A stretch of 8,515 bases of DNA from Nanobdellota archaeon (GCA_018812355.1 JAHJDQ010000129.1:1-8515), one strand, 5' to 3'. Positions 1 to 5,847 are shown, counted from the first letter of the stretch. A program made the numbers and translations. Notes: a model not told the origin generated them from the letters alone.

Positions 1-768
1 AAAAAAGAAGTTGTAAAAGAAAAAAAAGTGAAGATAGGCTTCTGGAAGAAAAGGAAAGCTGAGAGCGAAGAAAAAAGAAAACAAAAGAAAGCCAAGAAGC
101 TAGAGAAAAGAAAGCAAAAGAAAGCTAATCATCAGCAAGTTAATCATCAGAAAGTAGATCAGAAAGTAAACATCAATAAAGATAAAACTGTAAAAACTGT
201 AAAAGCAGTTGTTAGTAAAACTAAACGTGGTAAGAGTAGTACTAAAAAAAGTAAGAGTGGTACTAAAAGTAGTAAGAAGAAGTTTAATTTTAAAGAACAG
301 CAGTGGAAATGGTTTGCCTCATTAATTATAATTATTTTAATAGTTTTATTTGTCCAATTTAAAGATTATTTGTGGTTAAAAATAAATTCTTTAGCAGGGA
401 TAGAGAAAACAATTTTTTATATTGTCGGCGGGATTGTTACGCTAGCATTTATGATTCTCCTCGTTTTTATGTTTAAACCGAGGAAAGCTGAAGTTAGTAG
501 TGGGAAAGCAATTTCTTCCGTAAAAAGTAAGATTTCTATCTCCGGTTCGGGAACGGAAATTGATACACTGTTTCAAATTGTGGAAAAGAAAGGAAAAATT
601 AGTTTTGAAGAAATGGAAAGAACTTTTAAAGTTACTAAAGCTCTAGTTGAAGATTGGGCGAAGATTTTAGAGAGTCATAATCTCGCAGTAATCCATTATC
701 CAGCTTTTGGTTCTCCAGAATTAAGGAAAGTGGAAGAAGTTGAAGAGAAAAAAGAGGAAGCTAAATGA
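1..768 (+). CDS. Lys-rich two-helix membrane protein with C-terminal winged-helix-like domain (5' partial)
   Basis: I do not recognise this as a named protein. The frame is open to the left edge, and the nine codons before the first possible start (GTG at 28) encode the same Lys/Glu-rich sequence, so the gene probably begins outside the window. Numbering from that GTG (246 aa), residues 1-90 are very basic, low-complexity and probably disordered. Hydrophobic helices follow at about 96-112 and 129-149. A region at about 177-234 resembles a small winged-helix domain, with 'LFQIVEKKGKISFEEM' leading into a predicted recognition helix and then 'HNLAVIHYPAFG'. I recall similar domains beside archaeal pilus/secretion ATPase genes. 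The acidic tail (Glu/Lys) ends at TGA 766-768. It leads the ATPase/GspF operon, which suggests a partner or cytoplasmic adaptor of that machine, but the role is not shown by sequence. The domain could bind protein rather than DNA. Confidence 0.7.
   Translation, partial: KKEVVKEKKVKIGFWKKRKAESEEKRKQKKAKKLEKRKQKKANHQQVNHQKVDQKVNINKDKTVKTVKAVVSKTKRGKSSTKKSKSGTKSSKKKFNFKEQQWKWFASLIIIILIVLFVQFKDYLWLKINSLAGIEKTIFYIVGGIVTLAFMILLVFMFKPRKAEVSSGKAISSVKSKISISGSGTEIDTLFQIVEKKGKISFEEMERTFKVTKALVEDWAKILESHNLAVIHYPAFGSPELRKVEEVEEKKEEAK
127..168 (+). repeat. Short in-frame tandem repeat, NHQQV/NHQKV/DQKV
   Basis: Two 15-bp units (127-141 and 142-156, both beginning aatcatcag) are followed by a shortened 12-bp third unit (157-168). 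They encode NHQQV, NHQKV and DQKV in the basic N-terminal region of the first gene. This looks like local slippage or duplication in a disordered linker. Confidence 0.7.
230..268 (+). repeat. 21-bp period direct repeat in Lys/Ser-rich linker
   Basis: An 18-bp sequence beginning gtaagagt occurs at 230-247 and again at 251-268, with a single mismatch (a/g) and a 21-bp period (seven codons). It encodes the GKSSTKK / SKSGTKS region. It lies just before the first membrane helix of the same protein and is compatible with replication slippage in a length-variable linker. Confidence 0.7.
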
Positions 769-867
769 GTGGAATCATAGAAATCAAGAAAGTTAAATGT
801 GTGAAGCAAAAGAAAATGAGGAAGTTAAATTGGTGTAGCAATGGAAAAAAGAGGAAATTGTTAAATG
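738..867 (+). repeat. Degenerate ~32-bp tandem repeat spanning a stop/start junction (4 units)
   Basis: Four diverged units can be aligned on a terminal taaatg/taaatt: 738-767, 769-799, 801-831 and 833-867. The taaatg/t hexamers begin at 762, 794, 826 and 862, giving periods of 32, 32 and 36 bp. Units share a gtg/gtt-gaa start, an A/G-rich middle (gagg at 754, 819 and 851) and the terminal gttaaatg. The first unit is the C-terminal coding end and stop of the upstream gene; the last carries the Shine-Dalgarno-like gagg and the ATG of the ATPase gene. The whole intergenic gap therefore seems to be built from copies of one junction. Confidence 0.6.
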
Positions 868-872
868 ACTGA
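765..872 (+). CDS. Possible small ORF bridging the two pilus genes (35 aa)
   Basis: ATG at 765 overlaps the upstream TGA (ATGA) and reads 35 sense codons to TGA 870-872, overlapping the ATPase start (865) in another frame. A gagg at 754-757 is 7 nt ahead. The peptide begins MSGIIEIK, which resembles the ATPase N-terminus MTEGIIEK, so this may be the relic of an ancestral ATGA-coupled ATPase start, duplicated and then lost. The rest is Lys-rich without a recognisable domain. It lies wholly inside the degenerate tandem repeat, so it may be a chance frame; if translated it could couple ribosomes between the two genes. Confidence 0.2.
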   Translation: MSGIIEIKKVKCVKQKKMRKLNWCSNGKKRKLLND

Positions 873-2394
873 AGGCATAATTGAAAAGTATAACATTACA
901 GAAGGTGGCGTAGATGTAGAGGTAAAAATTGTTGGTAAGAAAGGTTCTTTAAAAAGTTATGAATTATTTCATCAGCAAATCTCTCCAGCAACAAGAGCTT
1001 TACTTGATAATATTAAACAAGAATTAATTGGCACAATCAGAATTACAGCAGAAGAAATTCTTGATCCTAAACGGATTAATGCACTCAAAGAAAAATTTCT
1101 AGAGAAAGCTAAAGAATTGTTAGCGCAAAAGCTTCCCCATTTAGATGGCAAGATGGAACATTTCCTAACGATGACTTTAATGAAAGAAATGTTAGGGTTA
1201 GGTGATATTGAAATTTTATTAGGAGATCCATTCTTAGAAGAGATTATTATTCTTTCGGCTAATGAACCGATTAGAGTATTTCATAAAAAGTATGGTTGGC
1301 TCGCTACTAATGTCTTTTTGAGAGACGAGATGCAGATTAGAGATTATTTTAATGTGATTGCAAGAAGGGTAGGAAGACAGATTACTACGCTAACTCCATT
1401 ATTAGATGCCCATTTAATTACGGGAGACAGAGCTAATGCTGTTCTATATCCTATTTCAAGTAAAGGAAACACGTTAACAATTAGAAAGTTTGCCCGTGAT
1501 CCATGGACAGTTACAGATTTCATTAAAAATAAAACTTGTAGTGCTGAGACGTTTGCTTTAATTTGGTTAGCGATGCAGTATGAAGCTAACGTGTTAATCT
1601 CTGGCGGGACAGGAAGTGGAAAAACTTCTTTGTTAAACGTTTGCATGCCCTTCATTCCGCCTAATCATCGGATTATTAGTATTGAAGATACAAGAGAATT
1701 AATGTTGCCTGATTATTTATTTTGGTCACCGTTGACTACTCGCCAACCGAATCCGGAAGGGAAAGGTGAAGTAGGGATGATTGATTTGTTAATTAATTCT
1801 TTAAGGATGAGGCCTGATCGGATTGTCTTAGGAGAGATGCGTAAGAAGGAACAAGCAGAGGTTTTGTTTGAAGCGATGCATACCGGGCATAGTGTTTACG
1901 CAACAGTGCACGCAGATTCAGTTTTTTCAACAATTCAACGATTAACTAACCCACCAATAGAAGTTCCAGCTAACTTGTTAATGGCAGTTAATCTTAATGT
2001 CGTCATGTTTAGAGATCGTCGTCGAAACATTAGACGAGTTTATCAATTGGGAGAGTATCTCTTACAGGCTGATGAAGGTAAGGATAATATTAAACCTAAC
2101 ATTTTGTATCGTTGGAATCCGGCTAATGATCAACTAGTTGCTCACCAAAAACCAATAAGATTATTTGAAGAGTTAAGCAGGCATACTGGTTTAAGTGAGG
2201 GAGAAATTAATAATGATCTAAAAGAAAAGAAAAAAGTTTTTGAGTGGATGGTTAAGCATGATATTAGGGATGTTAATTCTGTTGGCTTAGTGATGAAATT
2301 GTATTATTTAGATTCAGAAGAGTTAATTAAACAAATTAATCAAAATGTTGATCCAAAAGTAATTCTTAAAGATCGAGATAAATCAAAATGGTAG
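865..2394 (+). CDS. Type II/IV secretion system ATPase, GspE/FlaI/TadA family (archaeal pilus motor)
   Basis: This is a hexameric cytoplasmic ATPase that powers assembly of type IV pilus-like filaments through membrane platform proteins. All family motifs are present: Walker A GGTGSGKTS at residues 247-255; Asp box IEDTREL at 273-279; Walker B RPDRIVLGEMR at 316-326 with catalytic-type Glu324; and His box MHTGHSVYATVHADS at 338-352. The N-terminal region (about 100-200) carries the family's N2-like 'LGDIEILLGDP' segment. At 509 aa it is a normal size for the archaeal branch. ATG 865 is preceded by gagg (851-854) 10 nt upstream. It ends in TAG (2392-2394), overlapping the next gene's ATG by 7 bp, so the two are translationally coupled. 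Whether it belongs to an archaellum-like, adhesive-pilus or Tad/Epd-like system cannot be settled here; two separate platform genes downstream favour the Tad/Epd type over a fused FlaJ. Confidence 0.93.
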   Translation: MTEGIIEKYNITEGGVDVEVKIVGKKGSLKSYELFHQQISPATRALLDNIKQELIGTIRITAEEILDPKRINALKEKFLEKAKELLAQKLPHLDGKMEHFLTMTLMKEMLGLGDIEILLGDPFLEEIIILSANEPIRVFHKKYGWLATNVFLRDEMQIRDYFNVIARRVGRQITTLTPLLDAHLITGDRANAVLYPISSKGNTLTIRKFARDPWTVTDFIKNKTCSAETFALIWLAMQYEANVLISGGTGSGKTSLLNVCMPFIPPNHRIISIEDTRELMLPDYLFWSPLTTRQPNPEGKGEVGMIDLLINSLRMRPDRIVLGEMRKKEQAEVLFEAMHTGHSVYATVHADSVFSTIQRLTNPPIEVPANLLMAVNLNVVMFRDRRRNIRRVYQLGEYLLQADEGKDNIKPNILYRWNPANDQLVAHQKPIRLFEELSRHTGLSEGEINNDLKEKKKVFEWMVKHDIRDVNSVGLVMKLYYLDSEELIKQINQNVDPKVILKDRDKSKW

Positions 2395-3272
2395 CGATTC
2401 CCTTCTCTTTTATTCCAGTTAAAGTTTTGAAAGGTTTTTCTAAACATTTTTTAAACGTTGGTAAGTTTTTAGAGAAATTATTGCCCTATATTCAACAGGA
2501 TTTAAATAAAGCAAACTTAAAAATTGAGAGTAAGCAATATTTAGCAATGTGCTTTACTTCGACTTTATTTCTGTTTATTTTTTTAGGTTTTACTTTTACA
2601 CTTTTTCTTTCCAAAACTGGAAAGATGTTTGCTGGTGTTTTTTTTGCTTTTTTAGTGGCATTTTTTATTCTTTTTATTCAAATTAAATATCCTAAGTTAC
2701 AAGCTGGAAGAAGAACGAAAAAACTCGATACAGATTTATTAGGAGCGTTAAGAGCAATGTTGATTCAACTTAATTCTGGCGTACCTTTGTTTGAAACTTT
2801 AGTGATTACTTCGAAGCAAAGTTTTGGTGAGGTTAGTAAAGAAATTAAATTAGCGGTTGAGGATATTCATGGAGGAGTGCCCCAGATTACCGCTTTAGAA
2901 AAGATGGCTTTAAGGAATCCTTCCCCTTATTTCAGAAGAGCGTTATGGCAAATCATTAATGCGATGAAAGAAGGTTCAACGATTAATCAAGTAATAGAAA
3001 ATATTATTACTAATTTAGGTAAAGAACAAATTGTCCAGATTGAGAAGTATGGATCGCAGTTAAGTCCCTTAGCAATGTTTTACATGATGGGTGCAGTAAT
3101 TCTACCGGCGTTAAGTATTACTTTTATGGTTGTCTTAGCTTCATTCATTGAAATGGAAGAAGTAATGATTAAATCGGTTTTTTGGGCTTTATTAGGATTT
3201 GTCGTGTTTTTACAGTATGTTTTTTCAGGAATTATCAAAACTAAACGGCCTAGTTTATTGGAGGAGGAATAA
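2388..3272 (+). CDS. GspF/TadB-like pilus platform membrane protein (first of two)
   Basis: This 294-aa inner platform protein of the pilus/secretion machine resembles half of an archaeal FlaJ. It has hydrophobic helices at about 54-74 and 80-98. A cytoplasmic GspF domain spans about 115-225, with the family's amphipathic helices (LLGALRAMLIQLNSGVPLFE and, later, 'LWQIINAMKEG'). Two further helices lie at about 228-253 and 263-283. In this family the cytoplasmic domain contacts the ATPase. The ATG at 2388 lies within the end of the ATPase gene (7-bp overlap, ATGGTAG), so translation is probably coupled; no strong Shine-Dalgarno precedes it. The stop (TAA 3270-3272) is 3 nt before the next start. 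Most FlaJ/PilC proteins carry two GspF domains in one chain; this one carries a single domain and is presumably paired with the next gene product. Confidence 0.85.
   Translation: MVAIPFSFIPVKVLKGFSKHFLNVGKFLEKLLPYIQQDLNKANLKIESKQYLAMCFTSTLFLFIFLGFTFTLFLSKTGKMFAGVFFAFLVAFFILFIQIKYPKLQAGRRTKKLDTDLLGALRAMLIQLNSGVPLFETLVITSKQSFGEVSKEIKLAVEDIHGGVPQITALEKMALRNPSPYFRRALWQIINAMKEGSTINQVIENIITNLGKEQIVQIEKYGSQLSPLAMFYMMGAVILPALSITFMVVLASFIEMEEVMIKSVFWALLGFVVFLQYVFSGIIKTKRPSLLEEE
3260..3267 (+). promoter_or_regulatory. Strong Shine-Dalgarno deciding a TTG start
   Basis: GGAGGAGG sits inside the last codons of the upstream gene and ends 8 nt before TTG 3276. This spacing supports the rare TTG as the true start of the second GspF gene; it is the best ribosome binding site in the window. 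Confidence 0.75.
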
Positions 3273-3275
3273 AAG

Positions 3276-4256
3276 TTGAAACAGTTATTAAGGACGATTG
3301 CTAAAATTGTACCACGGAAAGTTAGAATTAAGGTTAGAACAAATTTAGATTTTACGACGATTAAAGCTAATGTTGATTATTTGATTGGAGGAGTGTTAGT
3401 TTTATCTGTATTATTTGGGGTGTTATTCGGGTTCTTATTAAGTTTATTTTTTAATTATCCGTGGTGGTTATTTTCTTCAGGTTCATTTGTGGTATTGTTA
3501 GGATTGGCGTATGTTTATTTAATGTTAGCAATTGACAAAAAAGCTGCTCGGATTGAAGAATCTCTGCCCGATGCATTACAACTAATGGCTTCCAATTTAC
3601 GAGCGGGGATGACTCCTGATAAAGCGTTATTGTTAAGTGCCCGGCCAGAGTTTGGAATTCTTAAAGATGAAATTGATTTAGTCGGCAGGAAAGTTGCCAT
3701 GGGGACCAGTATTGGCTTTGCTTTAATGGAAATGACAACACGAGTGAAATTAAAACGTTTATCTAGAGCTGTAGAGTTAATTAATTCTGGATTAGATTCA
3801 GGAGGAAGTTTAGCGATGTTATTAGAAATGACCGCTAACAATTTACAAGATCAATTTTTAATCGATAAAAAAATTAAAGCGAGCATTACAATGTACGTTA
3901 TCTTTATTTTTTCAGCGGCGGCTGTAATTACACCATTTTTATTTGGGTTAAGTTCGTTCTTAATTGACATTTTAAAAAATAGTTTATCACAAATAGAAAT
4001 TCCCACTGGGGCAAGTACAATGATGCCAATTAAAATTGCAGAAATAAAAATCAGTGCTGAGTTTTTAACAGGCTTTATTATTACTTTTTTAAGTGTAAAT
4101 GGGTTAATGGCTTCAATGTTACTTGGTCAGATTGCTAAAGGCAAGAAAAGGGCAGGATTAAGTTATTTTATTCCGTTAATTTTGTTGGCGATTCCGTTAT
4201 TTTTATTAGCACGTTATTTAATTAAGTCATTAATCGGTGTGTTGTTTAATTTTTGA
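3276..4256 (+). CDS. GspF/TadC-like pilus platform membrane protein (second of two)
   Basis: This 326-aa integral membrane protein is the second platform subunit. Helices lie at about 36-58 and 64-85. The GspF-type cytoplasmic domain at about 92-200 includes LPDALQLMASNLRAGMTPDKA, the typical Tad/FlaJ 'LPd.L..la..lraG.s...A' pattern, and 'SGLDSGGSLAMLLEMTANNL'. Three more helices follow at about 204-230, 262-285 and 295-315. The start is TTG, chosen because of a perfect-looking GGAGGAGG 8 nt upstream and only 3 nt separation from the previous stop. It probably heterodimerises with the preceding protein to form the two-domain platform that FlaJ makes as one chain. It ends the operon: a T-rich stretch follows and then unrelated genes. 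Confidence 0.87.
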   Translation: MKQLLRTIAKIVPRKVRIKVRTNLDFTTIKANVDYLIGGVLVLSVLFGVLFGFLLSLFFNYPWWLFSSGSFVVLLGLAYVYLMLAIDKKAARIEESLPDALQLMASNLRAGMTPDKALLLSARPEFGILKDEIDLVGRKVAMGTSIGFALMEMTTRVKLKRLSRAVELINSGLDSGGSLAMLLEMTANNLQDQFLIDKKIKASITMYVIFIFSAAAVITPFLFGLSSFLIDILKNSLSQIEIPTGASTMMPIKIAEIKISAEFLTGFIITFLSVNGLMASMLLGQIAKGKKRAGLSYFIPLILLAIPLFLLARYLIKSLIGVLFNF

Positions 4257-4265
4257 GTGAATCAG

Positions 4266-4276
4266 TTTATTTTTCA
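4266..4276 (+). terminator. T-rich stretch after pilus operon, possible archaeal terminator
   Basis: A T-run (tttatttttc) begins about 10 nt after the last pilus-operon stop. Archaeal RNA polymerase often terminates at U-rich stretches without a hairpin. Evidence is base composition and position only. Confidence 0.3.
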
Positions 4277-4291
4277 TTAGTGGTATCAGGT

Positions 4292-4311
4292 TCTAGAATA
4301 TATGTTCTAGA
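4292..4311. promoter_or_regulatory. Perfect 7-bp dyad just upstream of a TATA box
   Basis: TCTAGAA (4292-4298), a 6-nt spacer, then TTCTAGA (4305-4311) form a perfect inverted repeat, extendable by two G-U pairs as RNA. It lies about 10 bp upstream of the TATA-like element at 4321. That is where archaeal activators often bind; alternatively it is a short hairpin at the end of the pilus transcript. Confidence 0.4.
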
Positions 4312-4320
4312 GTAGTAGTG

Positions 4321-4328
4321 TTTATATA
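4321..4328 (+). promoter_or_regulatory. TATA-like promoter element for the 4381 small ORF
   Basis: TTTATATA is a near-ideal archaeal TATA box. Initiation about 25 nt downstream would fall near 4350, giving a leader of about 30 nt that contains GGTGA (4367-4371) before ATG 4381. Confidence 0.45.
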
Positions 4329-4380
4329 ATCTTGAATTTTTAATTTTATTAACAGTAATAAAAATGGGTGATAGATTATT

Positions 4381-4458
4381 ATGATTTCATATAAAGAACA
4401 AATGAAGTGTCAGAAATTGAAAAGTTTTTTTAAAGAAGCTAGCGAAGAAGAAGAGTAA
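4381..4458 (+). CDS. Candidate small protein, 25 aa, function unknown
   Basis: This is an ATG-to-TAA frame of 25 codons in an otherwise gene-free gap. The peptide begins MISYKEQMKCQ, continues with an amphipathic-looking KLKSFFKEA segment and ends in four Glu. Support comes from context: a TATA box at 4321, a GGTGA Shine-Dalgarno at 4367-4371 with 9-nt spacing, and a T-rich stretch (about 4466-4483) just after the stop. It has one Cys and no recognisable domain. A 6-codon frame (ATG 4364) overlaps its start and could act as a leader ORF. At this length it could be chance; the order of promoter, ribosome site, ORF and T-tract is what makes it worth listing. Confidence 0.35.
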   Translation: MISYKEQMKCQKLKSFFKEASEEEE

Positions 4459-4465
4459 GGTTAAT

Positions 4466-4483
4466 CTTTTATTTTGTTGTTTA
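4466..4483 (+). terminator. T-rich stretch after the small ORF, possible terminator
   Basis: A T-rich run (cttttattttgttgttt) begins 7 nt after the small-ORF stop and touches the end of the convergent tmk gene. It is consistent with U-tract termination of a short transcript starting near 4350; no stem is apparent. Confidence 0.3.
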
Positions 4484-5113
4484 ATTATATAATCTGTTTA
4501 CTTCTATCTCAATTAATCTTTTAATATCGGCAATGGATAAGTTTCCATCAACAATAACAATGTTTTGTTGCGTTTTTACTTGTTGGATTGCTTCTTCATA
4601 GGCTTGATGGATCTTAGCAAGCATTTCTTTTTTTTCAAAGTATTCTGTGCCATCTTTTCTAATACCAATACGTTGTAAAGCAGTCTCTAGAGGCACACGT
4701 AAAAAAATGGTTAAATCTGGTTTGCGCATGGTTTGGTGTTTTTCGATTAAATTAGACATTGATCCGCCTTGTGAGGTTTGGTAAGCAAGCGTTGAGAGCA
4801 TGTGACGATCAGAAATAACTTGTACACCCTTAGCTAGGTTTGGTTCAACGATATGTTGTAAGTGCCATCTCCGATCATTAATGTAAAGATTAGCCCAATA
4901 TTCAGAATCGTGAATGATTATCTCTCCAGGTAAGAGTTGATTTTTTAGTCTTCTTCTTAATTCTTGTCCAAAAGGAGTAAGCATGGTTGGCTCTCTGGTA
5001 AGAAAGGGAATATATTGCTTACCTTTTTCAAAGAGATAGCCTGCTAAAAGTCGAGCTTGTGTCGTTGTGCCTGAGCCATCGAGTCCTTCAATGACAATGA
5101 ATTTTCCTTCCAT
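4481..5113 (-). CDS. tmk: Thymidylate kinase (dTMP kinase) with variant P-loop
   Basis: This cytoplasmic kinase converts dTMP to dTDP in dTTP synthesis. At 210 aa it has the usual family length. Motifs: P-loop GLDGSGTTTQ at 10-19; TREPT at 39-43 (the REP motif that contacts the nucleotide); DRHMLSTLAYQ at 102-112 (family DR-Y/F-xxS-xxAYQ, here with His); PDLTIFL at 132-138; and a LID region near 148-161 with basic residues. The notable point is Thr16 where the canonical Walker A lysine stands (GxGKT/S); the codons read ggc aca acg aca, so this is not a frame problem. I recall GTTTQ variants in some other thymidylate kinases, so activity is not excluded. A TATA-like element 26-27 nt upstream of the ATG suggests a leaderless mRNA. 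It is divergent from the UPF0200-like kinase and near dCMP deaminase, another dTTP-pathway gene. Confidence 0.87.
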   Translation of the reverse strand: MEGKFIVIEGLDGSGTTTQARLLAGYLFEKGKQYIPFLTREPTMLTPFGQELRRRLKNQLLPGEIIIHDSEYWANLYINDRRWHLQHIVEPNLAKGVQVISDRHMLSTLAYQTSQGGSMSNLIEKHQTMRKPDLTIFLRVPLETALQRIGIRKDGTEYFEKKEMLAKIHQAYEEAIQQVKTQQNIVIVDGNLSIADIKRLIEIEVNRLYN

Positions 5114-5135
5114 AATAAGATTGGTTTTGTTGGCT

Positions 5136-5143
5136 TATTTAAA
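5136..5143 (-). promoter_or_regulatory. TATA-like element of tmk (leaderless)
   Basis: On the minus strand this reads TTTAAATA, centred 26-27 nt ahead of the tmk ATG (5113). This is the archaeal TATA-to-start-site distance, so transcription should begin at or next to the start codon. No Shine-Dalgarno is visible. Confidence 0.5.
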
Positions 5144-5180
5144 TTTATTTGGGAACAATAGTATATTTTCAAAGAATAAA

Positions 5181-5190
5181 ACTTAATAAA
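5181..5190 (+). promoter_or_regulatory. Weak TATA-like element of the UPF0200-like kinase gene
   Basis: ACTTAATAAA, preceded by A-rich sequence that could serve as a BRE, is centred about 27 nt before ATG 5213. The pyrimidine-rich 5197-5211 between it and the ATG contains no Shine-Dalgarno, so a leaderless transcript is likely. Confidence 0.35.
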
Positions 5191-5212
5191 GAAGCTGTTT
5201 TTTCTTTCTCTG

Positions 5213-5785
5213 ATGAATAAAATTGTCTGTTTAGTAGGAATGTGTGGTTCAGGTAAATCAGTAGTAGCAGATGTGTTGATTGAGAAAGGTTATCAGTTCT
5301 GTCGTTTTGGCCAAATTACGTTGGATCTTGTTAAAGAACGTGGTTTAGAACCAACGGAAGAGAATGAAAAGAAGATTAGAGAGGGAGTTAGAAAAGAACA
5401 TGGAATGGGGGCTTTTGCTACGCTTAACATTCCAAAATTTGATAAATTGTTAGAGAAAGGTAATTTAGTTGCTGATGGATTATATAGTTGGACAGAATAC
5501 AAAATTCTTAAAGAATATTACAAAGAAAGAATGTTTGTAGTGGCTTTGATTGTTCCAGCAAAAGATCGTTATGATCGATTAGTAGCGAGAACAGAAATTG
5601 ATGAACAAATGCGCAACAGGCCAATGACAAAAGAACAAGCTCAAGCACGGGATTATGCTGAGATTGAGAATATTGAAAAAGGTGGTCCGATTGCGATGGC
5701 GGATTATTATATTTTAAATATAAGTAGTTTAGAAGAGTTAAAGCAAGCAGCAGAGAAGTTGTCTGGATGGGTAGAACGTAGATAA
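5213..5785 (+). CDS. P-loop kinase-like protein of the archaeal UPF0200 / dephospho-CoA-kinase-like family
   Basis: This 190-aa P-loop NTPase resembles archaeal UPF0200 proteins, which are related to nucleoside monophosphate and dephospho-CoA kinases; the substrate of the family is not established to my knowledge. Visible motifs: Walker A GMCGSGKS at 9-16; a 'FCRFGQI' strand at 29-35 (family position of a substrate-facing loop); 'NLVADGLYSWTEY' at 84-96 (matching the family's V-DG-RS-EV segment); the basic stretch 'RNRPMTKEQAQARD' at 134-147, probably a lid; and the C-terminal 'ADYYILN' at 163-169, a typical ending for these kinases. It is divergent from tmk with a 99-bp gap and is followed by dCMP deaminase, suggesting a nucleotide or cofactor role. 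Start ATG 5213 fits the TATA spacing. Alternative reading: a generic adenylate-kinase-like ATPase. Confidence 0.7.
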   Translation: MNKIVCLVGMCGSGKSVVADVLIEKGYQFCRFGQITLDLVKERGLEPTEENEKKIREGVRKEHGMGAFATLNIPKFDKLLEKGNLVADGLYSWTEYKILKEYYKERMFVVALIVPAKDRYDRLVARTEIDEQMRNRPMTKEQAQARDYAEIENIEKGGPIAMADYYILNISSLEELKQAAEKLSGWVERR

Positions 5786-5800
5786 TTCTAAACACAAAAA

Positions 5801-5809
5801 GTTATAAAT
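5801..5809 (+). promoter_or_regulatory. TATA-like element of the dCMP deaminase gene
   Basis: GTTATAAAT follows the previous stop by 15 nt. Initiation about 25 nt on would be near 5831, leaving a short leader that contains GGGGTG. Confidence 0.45.
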
Positions 5810-5833
5810 TACTTTGAAATTGTTAATTAAAAT

Positions 5834-5839
5834 GGGGTG
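5834..5839 (+). promoter_or_regulatory. Shine-Dalgarno deciding the dCMP deaminase start
   Basis: GGGGTG ends 8 nt before ATG 5848 but only 2 nt before the in-frame GTG 5842. It therefore favours ATG 5848 as the start. Confidence 0.5.
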
Positions 5840-5847
5840 TTGTGAAG

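Noticed and set aside
738..867. CRISPR-like array of about 32-bp units
   Set aside because: The units are contiguous and degenerate, without unique spacers of constant length, and they include coding ends; this is a tandem duplication, not a CRISPR.
1344..1655. Minus-strand open frame of about 100 codons inside the ATPase gene
   Set aside because: It lies opposite a region with intact Walker A and other ATPase motifs, has no recognisable domain and no promoter; it is a shadow of the real gene.
2392..2394. Window-wide reassignment of TAG as a sense codon
   Set aside because: TAG ends the ATPase gene exactly where the next gene's ATG overlaps it, and reading through would add only about 13 unrelated residues before TGA. 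This is normal use of TAG as stop, so the amber at 8444 cannot be explained by general recoding from this window alone.
3270..3278. Frameshift splitting a single FlaJ-like protein into two genes
   Set aside because: Each half has its own membrane helices and GspF domain, the first ends with TAA, and the second has a strong Shine-Dalgarno and basic N-terminus. This matches genuine two-gene Tad/Epd-type platforms and is not a broken gene.
3515..3841. Minus-strand open frame inside the second GspF gene
   Set aside because: It is antisense to the conserved GspF domain, with no family motif of its own.
4257..4480. tRNA or structured RNA gene in the gap after the pilus operon
   Set aside because: I found no cloverleaf-like arms or conserved tRNA boxes; the only strong structure is the short dyad at 4292-4311.
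5293..5795. Two minus-strand open frames opposite the UPF0200-like kinase
   Set aside because: The plus frame carries the P-loop and kinase-like pattern; the minus frames show no motif.
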